Part shown: one piece after another, positions 39,775 through 48,951 of the stretch
Layout of the letters: each line of letters starts with the position of its first letter
Position numbering within the stretch: position 1 is the stretch's first letter
Assembly: GCF_002240565.1 (NCBI RefSeq)
Contig: NZ_MZMO01000001.1
Coordinates: 868,001-932,000, forward strand
Length of the DNA stretch: 64,000 bases
DNA from: Clavibacter michiganensis subsp. insidiosus
Lineage (GTDB): Bacteria > Actinomycetota > Actinomycetes > Actinomycetales > Microbacteriaceae
Direction of reading: 5' to 3'
Notes under the pieces: model-generated
What the model saw: only the letters and a program-made list of their open reading frames with translations
The model's database searches: none
Told to the model about the DNA's origin: nothing
Translations under genes and position numbers: made by a program

Positions 39775-41010
39775 GTGTCGTCTGCCGCCATCCATCCCGG
39801 CGACGCGCTCTCCCGCCGGGAGCGCATCATCTACATCATCGTGCTGGGCGCCCTCGTCGGCCTCGGCCCGTTCACGATCGACCTGTACCTGCCGGCCTTC
39901 CCGGTGATCAAGGAGCAGTTCGGCGTCTCGGACGCGGCCGTGCAGCTGACCCTCACGGGCACGACGATCGGGTTCGCGCTCGGCCAGCTCGTGGTCGGGC
40001 CGTGGAGCGACCGGGTCGGACGCCGGCTGCCGCTCATCGTCGCGACGAGCCTGCACATCCTCGCGTCGCTCGGGGCGGCGCTCGCGCCCGACGTCACGGT
40101 GCTGCTCGTCTTCCGCATCCTCCAGGGCGCCGGCGCCGCGGGCGGCGCGGTCGTCGCCATGGCCATGGTGCGCGATCTGTTCGGCGGCCGCCCGCTCGTG
40201 CGCATGCTCTCGCGCCTCGCCCTCGTGACCGGGCTCGCGCCGATCCTCGCGCCCGTCATCGGCTCGCAGCTGCTGCGCTTCGTCGACTGGCGCGGCGTGT
40301 TCTACGCGCTCACCGCCTACGCGATCCTCGTGGTGATCGCCGTGACCTTCTTCATCGTCGAGACGCTGCCCAAGGACCGGGTGCGCATCGAGGAGAAGGG
40401 CACGCTGCTGCGCCGCTACCGCTCGGTGCTCGGCGACCGCGTGTTCGTCGGCGTCGCCCTCATCGGCGGGATGCAGTTCGCCGGCCTCTTCTCGTACCTC
40501 TCCAGCTCGTCCTTCCTGTTCCAGGACGTGTACGGGTTCGACGCGCAGCAGTTCGGGATCCTGTTCGGGATCAACTCGCTGGGCGTCGTGATCGGCAACC
40601 AGATCGCGGCCCGGCTCACGAAGGTCATCGGGCCGCAGTGGATCCTCGCGGGCGTCGTCACGGTGCAGTTTCTGGCGTCGGCGACGATCGTGCTGCTCGG
40701 CACCTTCACCGACGCCGGTCTCCTCGGCACGCTGATCCCGCTGTTCTTCTTCATCCTCGCGTGCGGCTTCGGCTTCCCCTGCGTGCAGGTGCTCGGCCTC
40801 GTGAACCACGGGCACGAGGCGGGCACGGCGGCGTCGCTGCTGGGCGCCGTGAACTTCGGCCTCGCGGGCGCGATCTCGCCCATCGTCGGCGTGATCGGCA
40901 TCACCTCGGGCGTGCCGATGGCGGCCGTGATGGGCGCGTGCGCGGTCGTCTCGATCCTCTCGATGTGGCTCATCGTCCAGCCGCGGACGGTGCCGGCCCT
41001 CACCAACTGA
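39775..41010 (+). CDS. Bcr/CflA-family MFS drug exporter
   Basis: A 411-residue twelve-span drug:proton antiporter. It shows the family-specific first loop FTIDLYLPAFPVIKEQFGVS, motif A GPWSDRVGRRLPL and motif C-like LAPILAPVIGSQLL. A GTG start follows AAGGAA. Members export bicyclomycin, chloramphenicol-like drugs or cysteine; the substrate here is unknown. Confidence 0.92.
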   Translation: MSSAAIHPGDALSRRERIIYIIVLGALVGLGPFTIDLYLPAFPVIKEQFGVSDAAVQLTLTGTTIGFALGQLVVGPWSDRVGRRLPLIVATSLHILASLGAALAPDVTVLLVFRILQGAGAAGGAVVAMAMVRDLFGGRPLVRMLSRLALVTGLAPILAPVIGSQLLRFVDWRGVFYALTAYAILVVIAVTFFIVETLPKDRVRIEEKGTLLRRYRSVLGDRVFVGVALIGGMQFAGLFSYLSSSSFLFQDVYGFDAQQFGILFGINSLGVVIGNQIAARLTKVIGPQWILAGVVTVQFLASATIVLLGTFTDAGLLGTLIPLFFFILACGFGFPCVQVLGLVNHGHEAGTAASLLGAVNFGLAGAISPIVGVIGITSGVPMAAVMGACAVVSILSMWLIVQPRTVPALTN

Positions 41011-41050
41011 CGGCCGTGGTCCGCGCGGGAGCGCTGGGTAGGGTGAGGCC

Positions 41051-42130
41051 ATGAGCCCCGCCCGCGACCCGGCCCGCCTCCGGGGCGTCGACGCGGCGCG
41101 CGGCCTCGCGGTCCTCGGGATGATGGCGGCGCACGTCGCGGTGCCGCGCACCCTCGAGCTGGACGACCCGGCGTCGTGGCTCGCGATCACCGACGGCCGG
41201 TCCTCCATCCTGTTCGCGACGCTCGCGGGGCTCTCCATCGCGCTGATGTCCGGGCGCGATCGGCCGGTCGACGGGAGCGACCTCGCGCGCGTGCGGCTGC
41301 GGATCCTCGTGCGCGCCGCGTGCCTGTTCCTCCTCGGCGGGCTGCTCGCGTCGCTGCAGACTTATGTCGCGGTCATCCTCGAGGTCTACGCCGTGCTCTT
41401 CGTGGCCGTGCTGCCGCTGCTGCGCTGGCGCGCGTCGCGGCTGCTCGCGCTCGCCGCGGTCGCCGCCGTCGCGCTGCCCGTCGCCACGACGGCGCTCGCC
41501 ATCCACTTCGACGGCGCGCTCATGAGACCGGATCCGTTCGTGGTGCTCGTCGTCACCGGCCACTACCCGGCGCTCACCTGGGTGGCGTTCGCGATCGCGG
41601 GCCTGGGGATCGGGCGGCTCGCGCTCGGCTCCGCGCGCGTGCAGCTGCTGCTCATCACGGTGGGAGCCGGGCTCGCCGTGCTCGCGTACGGCGGGTCGGC
41701 GCTCCTGGAGGCAGCCGTGGCGGCGCCGCCGCCCGGGTGGGAGTTCATCCTCTCGACCACGCCGCACGAGGGGTCGCCGTTCGAGGTCGTGGGATCCGGC
41801 GGGTTCGCCATCGCCGTGATCGGCCTGTGCCTGCGCATCGCCGCCCTGCTGCCGGCGGTGCTCGTGCCGCTCGAGGCGGTGGGGCAGCTCGCGCTCACCG
41901 TGTACGCGGTGCACATCGTGGTGATCGACCTCGTCGCGCCGGAGGGCGACCTCATCGCGGACGACGGCGCGTACGTGGCGTTCGTCGTCGTGACGGTCGT
42001 GCTCTGCGCGCTCTGGACCCGGATCCTCGGGCGCGGGCCGCTCGAGCGGGTGCTCGGCGCGGTCGCGGGGCGCGCGTCGGATCCCGCGCCGCGCGGATCC
42101 CGTGGGCGCGCATCGGTGGACGCCCTCTAG
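41051..42130 (+). CDS. multi-span membrane protein, DUF418/DUF1624 acyltransferase-like
   Basis: A 359-residue integral membrane protein with about ten spans. It opens with LRGVDAARGLAVLGMMAAHV, the signature of the heparan-alpha-glucosaminide N-acetyltransferase/YeiB group, and contains AVGQLALTVYAVHIVVIDLV near the end. Such proteins may transfer acyl groups across the membrane to cell-surface polymers, but the role here is not known. TAGGGT lies six bases before the ATG, suggesting leaderless translation. The stop overlaps the stop of the convergent phosphotransferase. Confidence 0.82.
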   Translation: MSPARDPARLRGVDAARGLAVLGMMAAHVAVPRTLELDDPASWLAITDGRSSILFATLAGLSIALMSGRDRPVDGSDLARVRLRILVRAACLFLLGGLLASLQTYVAVILEVYAVLFVAVLPLLRWRASRLLALAAVAAVALPVATTALAIHFDGALMRPDPFVVLVVTGHYPALTWVAFAIAGLGIGRLALGSARVQLLLITVGAGLAVLAYGGSALLEAAVAAPPPGWEFILSTTPHEGSPFEVVGSGGFAIAVIGLCLRIAALLPAVLVPLEAVGQLALTVYAVHIVVIDLVAPEGDLIADDGAYVAFVVVTVVLCALWTRILGRGPLERVLGAVAGRASDPAPRGSRGRASVDAL

Positions 42131-43026
42131 AGGAGGCGTCCGAGGCCGGGGCGGGCGTCGCGCGCGGACGCGCCGAGCCGGCCGAGGGCCTCCACCCGGG
42201 GCCTGCTGGCCACGTCCTCCACGTCCCACGCCGCCGACAGCGCGCACCACGCCTCGGCCCACGCGAGCACGGCGTCGAGGTCGGCGCCCGTCTCCTCGGC
42301 GACCACGCGTGCCCGGCGGGCCAGGCGACCCGGGCGCAGCGCGATCGCGGGGGTCGGGTTCGCGAACACGTTCGCCGTGTCGAAGCCGGGGGCGCCCACG
42401 AGGGCCTTCGGGTCGATGGCGCGCCAGGCGTCGTCGCTGTCGTCGTCGTCGCCCCCGTCGCTGCTGCCGCCGCCGAAGTGCAGGACGTTGCCGTGGTGGA
42501 TGTCGCCGTGCAGCACCGCGGTCGGCCCTGGCCCGGCGAGCAGCTCGCGCGCGACCGCCGCGCCGCGGTCGAGGGACCGGGGGAGCGGCCGCTCGGGCGC
42601 GACCAGCTCGCGGAACCAGACCTCGAGGGGGACGGCCTCGGCGACGACCCGCGGCTCCGGCGGCACGCGGTGCAGCCGGGCGGCGGCGCGGGCGAGGATC
42701 CGGGTAGCCCCATCGTCGCGCGCGTCCGCGTCCGGGCCGTCGGCCGAGGCCTCCCGCACGAGGATCCCCGGGTCGTCCGCGCGCGCCATGAGCACGGTGC
42801 CGTCGGCGTCCGACGCGAGCACGGGCGCGGCGCCGCGGCCGGCCCACGCGGCCATCAGGCGTCCGCCGCGCCGCTCCTCCTCCACGAGCGGCACCTTGAG
42901 CATCAGGGGCGCGCCGTCGCGGCGGACCGGGGCGATCACGCTGCTGGCGGTGCGGACGGACGGGCCGTCCGGATCCAGCCGCCAGCGCTCGAGCAGCCGC
43001 TCGAGCGCTGCGTCCGCGTCCGTCAC
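42127..43026 (-). CDS. aminoglycoside/hydroxyurea phosphotransferase-like kinase
   Basis: A 299-residue small-molecule kinase of the streptomycin 6-kinase type. The catalytic loop is VLHGDIHHGNVLHF and the metal-binding segment AIDPKALVGAPGFDTANVFANP. An N-terminal lobe with APLMLKVP (ATP lysine) precedes them. An Asp/Ser-rich insert (GGGSSDGGDDDDSDD) between the two motifs is unusual. The GTG overlaps the stop of the upstream PH-like gene. It could detoxify an aminoglycoside or phosphorylate a sugar; resistance is not proven. Confidence 0.85.
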   Translation of the reverse strand: MTDADAALERLLERWRLDPDGPSVRTASSVIAPVRRDGAPLMLKVPLVEEERRGGRLMAAWAGRGAAPVLASDADGTVLMARADDPGILVREASADGPDADARDDGATRILARAAARLHRVPPEPRVVAEAVPLEVWFRELVAPERPLPRSLDRGAAVARELLAGPGPTAVLHGDIHHGNVLHFGGGSSDGGDDDDSDDAWRAIDPKALVGAPGFDTANVFANPTPAIALRPGRLARRARVVAEETGADLDAVLAWAEAWCALSAAWDVEDVASRPRVEALGRLGASARDARPGLGRLL

Positions 43027-43673
43027 AGCCGGATCGACACGGGCACGCCCGTGAGCGCCATCATGCCGACGACGCCGCCGATCACGGCCACGCCCAGGAG
43101 GACGAGCGCCCCGGCCAGCGCGAGCCGGGACCGCTCGTACCAGGGCAGGATCCCGCGGCGGGCCCCGCGCAGCTCCGCCATCGTGAGCACCTTCGCCTGC
43201 TCCGTGAGCGGCAGGTCGAGGTCGGCCGCCATGGAGCGCATGGTCCAGAGGTCGTACACGTGGCCGCTGAGGCGGAGGAGGAGCCGGCCGTCGACGTCCA
43301 TGACGAACAGGCGCGGCTGCGTGTCGAGCGTGAGGCCCTGGTAGACGTGCACCACCAGGAGGTCGTGGACGGTGCTCCCGCGGATGCGCGTGCGACGCCC
43401 GAGGAACCGGGACTCCACGTCGCCCGTCGCATGCGTGATCCGCACGTAGGAGGTGAGGTACAGGCCGGCGAGCACGGCGCCCAGCAGCACGATCACGACC
43501 ACGCCGAGGAGCACGGCCGCCGCGTTCCCTGTGGGGACGGCGAGCACGAGGAGCGCCGCGCCCAGGGGGACGACGAGTGCGAGCGCGGCGAGGCCGAGCT
43601 GCCGGAGCAGCGCCGCGCGAGGGCGGATGAGCGTGCTCGCGCCGTCGTCGGGCGCGTCGCCGTCGTGCTGCAC
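43023..43673 (-). CDS. membrane protein with PH-like domain
   Basis: A 216-residue protein with two adjacent membrane spans (LALVVPLGAALLVLAVP and AVLLGVVVIVLLGAVLAGLYL). A soluble beta-rich region follows (SYVRITHATGDVESRF, HDLLVVHVYQGLTLDTQP, RLFVMDVDGRLLLRL) that resembles bacterial PH-like domains, then a final span pair near the C-terminus. The GTG at 43673 follows GGAGG. The function is unknown. It overlaps the phosphotransferase start by three bases. Confidence 0.75.
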   Translation of the reverse strand: MQHDGDAPDDGASTLIRPRAALLRQLGLAALALVVPLGAALLVLAVPTGNAAAVLLGVVVIVLLGAVLAGLYLTSYVRITHATGDVESRFLGRRTRIRGSTVHDLLVVHVYQGLTLDTQPRLFVMDVDGRLLLRLSGHVYDLWTMRSMAADLDLPLTEQAKVLTMAELRGARRGILPWYERSRLALAGALVLLGVAVIGGVVGMMALTGVPVSIRL

Positions 43674-43845
43674 GTCGCCTCCGGTCGTCCGACGCCGTCG
43701 TCGCGTCTGTCGTCGCCAGGTGCGCCGCGCGCATCTCGGGACGGGCGGCACCCGCGGGTGCGGGCAGGACGACCGGTCCAGCCTAGGCGGGTGCCGGCCC
43801 GGCGGGCAGGGGCGCTATGGGGGACACGGGGAGCCCGCCGGGGTA

Positions 43846-43901
43846 CACGAGAGCCCCGGCGGACCGGGGTCCGTCGGGGCTCTCGTGCGGTCTGGCGGAG
43901 G
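43846..43901. repeat. direct repeat copy A: terminator plus tRNA-Ser 3' end
   Basis: These 56 bases match 45578-45634. The last 34 (43868-43901) are identical to 45601-45634, including TGGCGGAGG, which in copy B is the CCA end, discriminator and acceptor strand of tRNA-Ser. The left part forms a 20-bp hairpin arm pair (43846-43865 with 43868-43887, one mismatch). Together the copies bracket islet 2. Confidence 0.9.
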
Positions 43902-44438
43902 GAGCCGAGCCGTGCCGAGATGCAGGAGCAGGGCGCATCTCTGTCGGATCGTCGTGCGCATCGGCGTTCGCCTGCGCGCTCGTGCGCACTGCCGTCGTCC
44001 TTCCCGCGCCGCTGCCGGTCGTCTTCGTTCCGGGTTCGACGCCACCGCCGTCCGCCTATCGGCCGGTATGCCGCTCCGTGGTGGACCGCGACCGCGACCG
44101 CGACCGCGCGGACAGGACGTGCTTGTCAGCCCAAGGGCGCGAGCCGTCCGTCGGCTCGGGCTGTTCGAAGGTACCGGGACCGGAGGCACTCAGCGCGGGC
44201 GGGCGTGGGCGACACGATGGTGGATCCGGCGGGGCTCCCGGGCATCTCGCGGAGGTCAGGGGGTACGGCCGCGCGAAGGCTACGTCTCCCTGCGCGTTCA
44301 TAGGGCGACAAAGGCGTCCCCAACATCCTGTTCGCCTATGCGCAAGCCCCCTGAGAAGGGGACATGCGCGAACATCGCACGAAGCGGATGGTTGCCGAAC
44401 GAAGGCAGCAGCTTTCATTCTCACTCTCAGGAGGATCT
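43902..44438. other. 537-base region without a convincing gene
   Basis: No frame here has plausible codon use or a recognisable product. Four tandem GACCGC units occur around 44084-44107. The base composition becomes lower in GC towards 44300-44438. It is probably the non-coding left arm of islet 2, possibly remnant mobile DNA. Confidence 0.5.
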
Positions 44439-45307
44439 GTGAACTCATTGGTGACCAGGCGATCGAGGGCGGCCCTCGTGATCGTCGCGACGATAGCCAT
44501 GTTCCGTGCCGGAAGTATTCCTGCACACGCGGAAAATAGATTCGACGCATTCTCCGTGGTGGACGGGCGCGGGCTACTCGGTCACTCTTCCGAGGAACTT
44601 CACGCTAGGGACGTTCAAGGCCAGCCCGGACGGATGACCGCGGGCGCGGAGCCCATCGCGATAGTGCCCGAGATGGAGGCCCTGAGCGCCCCCTCTGCGG
44701 GGCGTGACGACGCGAAGGCCTACGACGCAGGCGACTTCGGAGTGGTCGTCGGCGCGATCACGCGAGGTACGGCGGCAGCCTTCATCGCCATAGGCGACGC
44801 GTCAGCACCCCAGGATTATGCTTTTCAGATCGGTGGGCGGGCGATCGGCTCACGATCCAGCCCGACGGAGGGGTGGCCGTCACCGACGCATCCGGTCGTT
44901 TCCTGAACTTCCTGGAGGCGCCTTGGGGTCGAGATACCTCCGGAAGGTCGCTCAAGACCTCCTACTCGATCACGGGCAACGTGCTGATCCAGCATGTCGA
45001 TACCGGCGACGCGATGTTCCCGGTGGTCGCGGACCCGTCAACCGGTTGCGGCATCGGGTACTGCTCCATCTACTTCAACCACAGCGAGACCCATGACCTC
45101 GCGACGGCGGGAATCATCGCTCTCGGAGGCGCAACGGGCGCCTGCGGTCTCGCGGGGCCCGAGGCCATCGCTGCCTGCGGTGTCGCAGCAGCGGCCATCG
45201 GTGCGACCGCTGTGTACGCGGACAATCACAACCAGTGCGTCGGATTCCTGTTCTCGAACTTCGGTACATTCAATCCGTTCGTCTACGACGGTGAACAGTG
45301 CAATTGA
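44439..45307 (+). pseudogene. frameshifted secreted cysteine-pattern protein, islet 2
   Basis: The gene starts at GTG 44439 (AGGAGG four bases upstream) with a signal peptide ending AHA|EN at about residue 32. Frame 1 reads to QDYAFQIGGR and then loses sense. From base 44843 the frame shifted by one gives DRLTIQPDGGVAVTDASGRF and a coherent C-terminal half to the TGA at 45307. Loss of one base near 44840-44843 explains both. The C-terminal half has C-X10-C-X19-C-X20-C ending QCN, sharing the X19 spacing and overall layout of the protein at 31590. It may be an inactivated gene or a sequencing error. Function unknown. Confidence 0.75.
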
Positions 45308-45327
45308 CTTGGAAGGTGGATTAGGCG

Positions 45328-45537
45328 ATGGCCGATGACAAGATGACGCGCGATGCGTGGATCTTCCGGATCGGGCTCGCGGTGCTGGTGATCCTGCCGG
45401 TCGCCGTGTTCGTCCCGCTCGCGTCCACCACCGGCGACGCTCCCGTGCTCTTCTTCGTGCAGGTGGTGCTGGCCGCGTCGTGGGTGGCCTGGTTCGCGCG
45501 ACGCAAGCGTCGGGCGCGGAGGGACGGCCAGCCATAG
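45328..45537 (+). CDS. small membrane protein, function unknown
   Basis: A 69-residue protein with two hydrophobic segments (IGLAVLVILPVAVFVPL and VLFFVQVVLAASWVAWFA) and a basic tail (RRKRRARRDGQP). GGAAGGTGG lies upstream of the ATG. Codon use is as GC-rich as the core genome, unlike the preceding gene. It is followed by the terminator of the tRNA-Ser region. Confidence 0.65.
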   Translation: MADDKMTRDAWIFRIGLAVLVILPVAVFVPLASTTGDAPVLFFVQVVLAASWVAWFARRKRRARRDGQP

Positions 45538-45577
45538 CCGGTCGAGCAGCTGCAGGACATCGAGGAGGCGCCTGCAC

Positions 45578-45634
45578 CACGAGAGCCCCGCCGGACCACT
45601 GGTCCGTCGGGGCTCTCGTGCGGTCTGGCGGAGG
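45578..45634. repeat. direct repeat copy B: terminator plus tRNA-Ser 3' end
   Basis: The arms 45578-45597 and 45601-45620 form a 20-bp stem with one mismatch that terminates tRNA-Ser and probably also the small gene at 45328. Through base 45634 it duplicates 43846-43901. Confidence 0.9.
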
Positions 45635-45713
45635 ATAGGGGATTCGAACCCCTGAGGGCTTTCACCCAACACGCTTTCCAAGCGTGCGCCATAGGCCACT
45701 AGGCGAATCCTCC
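45626..45713 (-). tRNA. tRNA-Ser (GGA anticodon)
   Basis: On the minus strand the gene starts GGAGGAT at 45713 and pairs with ATCCTCC, giving a 7-bp acceptor stem. The anticodon loop CTTGGAAAG carries GGA on a stem ACGCTT/AAGCGT, there is a long variable arm (GTTGGGTGAAAGCCCTC) as expected of tRNA-Ser, and the T arm is GGGGTTCGAATCCCC. G is the discriminator and CCA is encoded (45626-45628). It reads UCC and UCU codons. Confidence 0.97.
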
Positions 45714-45758
45714 ATGACGCGTGCCGCGGCGTCAGGAACGCGGCGGCACCCGTCGATA

Positions 45759-48545
45759 CTACCTGCCCGCGACGAGGCTCGATGCACCAGGGGTGTCGAG
45801 CAGCCCCGCGAGCGCTCGACGGGAGGGCGCGCCGAGCTTCGCGCGCGCCTGGTAGAGGTGCGACTCGACCGTGCGCACGGACAGGAACAGGCGCCCGGCG
45901 ATCTCCCGGTTGCTCAGCCCCTGCGCCGCGAGCACGCCGATCTCGAGCTCCCGGCGGGTCAGCATGCTCACGTCGAGGACGGGCGTGACCGTGGACGCCT
46001 CCGCCGCGGGCGCACCGCGGTCGATGCGCGCCTGGATCCGCCCGAGCGTCGCCCGCGCCTCGGTGAGGGCGGGCCCGGGCTCGCCGCCCGCCAGCATGCG
46101 GAGGAGGTCCTCGCAGGCGGTGAGGGCCTGCTGGTGCAGGCCGGACTCCTCGAGCGTGCGCACGCCCTGCGCGACGAGCGCCGCGTCCGCCGTCATGGAT
46201 CCCTCCACGACCTCGGCCATGCCGTGCAGCGCCGGGACGTCGGTGCGCTCGCGCACCAGGCGGGATCCCTCGACGAGGCGAGGGTCGGTGGATCCGAGCG
46301 TCCACGCCCGGAACAGCATGCCCGCCCGCAGCGCGTGCGCGTCGCCGCTCAGGTCGCCCACGTCGAGGAGCAGCGTCGCCGCCTCCTCCGGCCGGCCGCG
46401 GGACGCGAGGATCTCCACGCGCACGCCCTCGGCGAGCATGCGCTGGTACGGGTAGCGCGGGTCGGCGCGGTGCGCGATCTCCGTCGCGATGCGCTCGGCC
46501 TCCTCGGTGCGGCCGCGGAGCGCGAGCACGCGGGCGCGCTGCATGCCGATCCAGAGCCGCCACGTGCCGATGTCCGGGCCGATCAGGCGGTCGTCCGCGA
46601 GGGTCAGCTCAGCCTCCGCGCGGTCGAGCCGGCCGAGGTCGAGGGCGACGCCGCCCGTGATGGCCCCGAGGACGGGGATGAACCACTGCGCGTCCTGCGC
46701 GATCGCCGACTCCACCCACGCGTCGAGCTCGCGCTCGAGGTCGGGCAGGTCGAGGCGGCACAGGCGGCGGCTGAACGCGCTCGCTGAGAGGAGCTCGAGG
46801 CGCGCCTCCTCGAGGAGGATGTCGTCGTAGGTCCCGCGGGGGTCGGAGCGGCGGGAGACGAGGCCGAGCCCCTCGTCGATGGCGTCGCCGAGCTCGGCGC
46901 CGCGCCCGAGGTGGCCGAGCGCGAGGACCACGGCGCGCTGGGCCCGGAGGCGCACGAGCGGGCTGGCCGTGAGGGCGGAGGCGGCCCGGGCGGCGCGGAG
47001 CGCGGACTCCCACTCCATCAGCCCGAGCGACATGGCGGCGCCGATGACGGCCGCCTGCGCGCGCTCGTCGGGATCCGCGTCCTCGCCGTGCGCGATCCCC
47101 TCGAGCAGCCGGTGCACGCGGTCGGTGCCCGGCATCGCGGCGTGCGTCGAGAGGACGCGCCAGTGGAGCGTCTCGACGCGCTCGGCCGGCGTGAGGTCGG
47201 CGGTGTCCAGCGCCTCCAGCACCTCCATGGCGCGCGCCGGGTTGCCGAGGACGGTGAGGGCGCGTCCCCGCTCGCAGGCCGCGTACGCGTCGGAGCCGCC
47301 GCGTCCCGCGATCTCCGCGAAGGCGAGCGCGTCGTGCGTCATGCCGACGTCGTTCGCCAGCCGCGCGGCGACGAGGTGCACGGCCGCGAGGGTGCTGGCG
47401 CCGAAGCGCTCGACGGCGTCGCGGCGCCCGTGGTCGGTGAGCGTGCGCGCGATCAGCAGGCTCTCCTTGGGGTTGAGAGGGACGCCGTGCGCCGCCTCCT
47501 GGAGCAGCGACCCGACGACGCGGCGCGTGAGGGCGTCGACGGCGTCCGGGTCGGTGCGGGCGAGGGCGGCCTCGGCCTCGAGAAGGTCGGCGCGGAGGAT
47601 CCGGTCGCCCTGGCCCTGCACGCGCGCGAGGCCGCGGGCGCCGAGCACCCGCAGGATCGTCTCGCCGAAGAGGCGGGCCGCGCGCTGGTAGGGGACGCCG
47701 TCGAGCCGGGCGAGGAGCACGAGCGTGCTGCGCTCGTCGTCGTCGAGCATCGACACGCGCGAGGAGACCAGCTCGAGGATCCGGGCGCGCGGCGCGTGCG
47801 GGCTCGGGAAGGCGTACCCCGTGACGGTCCGCTCGGCGCCGTCCGACTCGAGCGCCTCGAAGGTCAGCTCGCGGACGAGGAACGGGCGGCCGCCGCTGCG
47901 CCGCTGGATCTGCACGCGCGTCGCCTGGTCGAGCGCCACCTGGCCCGCGATCGAGTCGATCATCGCGTCGACCTCGGCCGGGTCGAGCGGGGAGAGGTCG
48001 AGCCGCTCGGCGTAGCCGTTCCGCCAGAGGCCGAGGATCTCGTGGGCCGCCTGCGCCGTGCGCGCGGCCTGGTCGCCGCCGGTCTCGAGGTCCCGGGCGC
48101 GGAGGTGGCGGGCGTCGCCGCCCGTGTCGTCGACCGTCACGAGCAGCGTGCAGCGCTCGCTCGCGCGTGCGTCGGCCAGGGCGGCGCGCAGGTCGGGCGC
48201 CATGAGGTGCCCGTCGTCGATGACCACGACGGGCCGCGCGGCGGGGAGCGGACGCGCGGAGCGGATCCCGGGGACCTGGTCGATGACGCGGCGGAGCACG
48301 TCCGCGAGGTCCGGGGTGGAGGCGTGGGCGCGGATCACAGTGAGGCCGTTGCGCGTGAGCGCGTCGGCCACGCGGCCCGCCACGTGGCTGCGACCCGAGC
48401 CGACGCTGCCGGTGACGACGGCGCTCGTGCCGGCCGCGAGCCAGCGCTCGAGCGTCTCGAGGTCGCGGGCGCGGCCGCCCCGCCCGAGGGCTGGGCTCTC
48501 CATGCGTCCGCTCGACCGGATGTAGGTGTGCGTCATCTGCTTCAT
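45759..48545 (-). CDS. large LuxR-family regulator of the LAL type
   Basis: A 928-residue regulator: N-terminal P-loop ATPase ([17 protein letters not shown], with [10 protein letters not shown] as Walker B), a long helical-repeat middle, and a C-terminal LuxR helix-turn-helix ([20 protein letters not shown] then [20 protein letters not shown]). The P-loop has Arg where Lys is usual (GSGRS), so nucleotide hydrolysis may be altered. The start is uncertain: MKQMTHTY at 48545 or [10 protein letters not shown] 15 codons later; both have weak ribosome-binding sites. Such proteins often govern carbohydrate or secondary-metabolite genes. The target is not evident. Confidence 0.88.
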   Translation of the reverse strand: MKQMTHTYIRSSGRMESPALGRGGRARDLETLERWLAAGTSAVVTGSVGSGRSHVAGRVADALTRNGLTVIRAHASTPDLADVLRRVIDQVPGIRSARPLPAARPVVVIDDGHLMAPDLRAALADARASERCTLLVTVDDTGGDARHLRARDLETGGDQAARTAQAAHEILGLWRNGYAERLDLSPLDPAEVDAMIDSIAGQVALDQATRVQIQRRSGGRPFLVRELTFEALESDGAERTVTGYAFPSPHAPRARILELVSSRVSMLDDDERSTLVLLARLDGVPYQRAARLFGETILRVLGARGLARVQGQGDRILRADLLEAEAALARTDPDAVDALTRRVVGSLLQEAAHGVPLNPKESLLIARTLTDHGRRDAVERFGASTLAAVHLVAARLANDVGMTHDALAFAEIAGRGGSDAYAACERGRALTVLGNPARAMEVLEALDTADLTPAERVETLHWRVLSTHAAMPGTDRVHRLLEGIAHGEDADPDERAQAAVIGAAMSLGLMEWESALRAARAASALTASPLVRLRAQRAVVLALGHLGRGAELGDAIDEGLGLVSRRSDPRGTYDDILLEEARLELLSASAFSRRLCRLDLPDLERELDAWVESAIAQDAQWFIPVLGAITGGVALDLGRLDRAEAELTLADDRLIGPDIGTWRLWIGMQRARVLALRGRTEEAERIATEIAHRADPRYPYQRMLAEGVRVEILASRGRPEEAATLLLDVGDLSGDAHALRAGMLFRAWTLGSTDPRLVEGSRLVRERTDVPALHGMAEVVEGSMTADAALVAQGVRTLEESGLHQQALTACEDLLRMLAGGEPGPALTEARATLGRIQARIDRGAPAAEASTVTPVLDVSMLTRRELEIGVLAAQGLSNREIAGRLFLSVRTVESHLYQARAKLGAPSRRALAGLLDTPGASSLVAGR

Positions 48546-48658
48546 GTGACCCCCGTCGCGTCAAAGCGGTATCCCGCGCCGCATCCCCCGAGGCTGCGCG
48601 GTCGTTGTGCCTCCATCTTGCGCGGTCCCCGGCGCGCCGACCAGGGACACCGGCTGAT

Positions 48659-48686
48659 ACTTATCCCCTCGCTCCCGGAAATAAGT
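48659..48686. promoter_or_regulatory. inverted repeat upstream of the large LuxR gene
   Basis: ACTTAT-N16-ATAAGT lies 114 bases before the luxR start in an unusually A/T-rich patch. It could be a binding site for the regulator. The remaining 400 bases up to the IS element hold no convincing gene, only a hairpin at about 48879-48916. Confidence 0.35.
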
Positions 48687-48951
48687 AGTCGGCACTGTGG
48701 GGGACACGTCCGGGCGCTCCTAGCGTGTCCTTCATGTCCGGGCATGGGGATGCTCCGGACGGTGCGCTCCGGCGCACGATGCGTGCGACGCACGGGAGGA
48801 CGACGGCTTCGGGTGCCGTCGACCCGACGCGTCGCCCGCGGCACGACCCGGGTGCCTCAACAGGCCCGGAAGCGGATGACGGCCCCCTCCGGGGAGGAGG
48901 GGACCGTCATCCGGATCCGCGCGGGTCGCGCGCCTGGCGGGTGGCGCTAGT

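Noticed and set aside
44084-44107. Four GACCGC units as a functional repeat
   Set aside because: It is simple-sequence in a non-coding stretch with no partner elsewhere in the window.
43817-44539. 240-codon plus-strand frame across the left arm of islet 2
   Set aside because: It begins in the direct-repeat terminator, has poor codon use and no coherent domain, and overlaps the signal-peptide gene in another frame.
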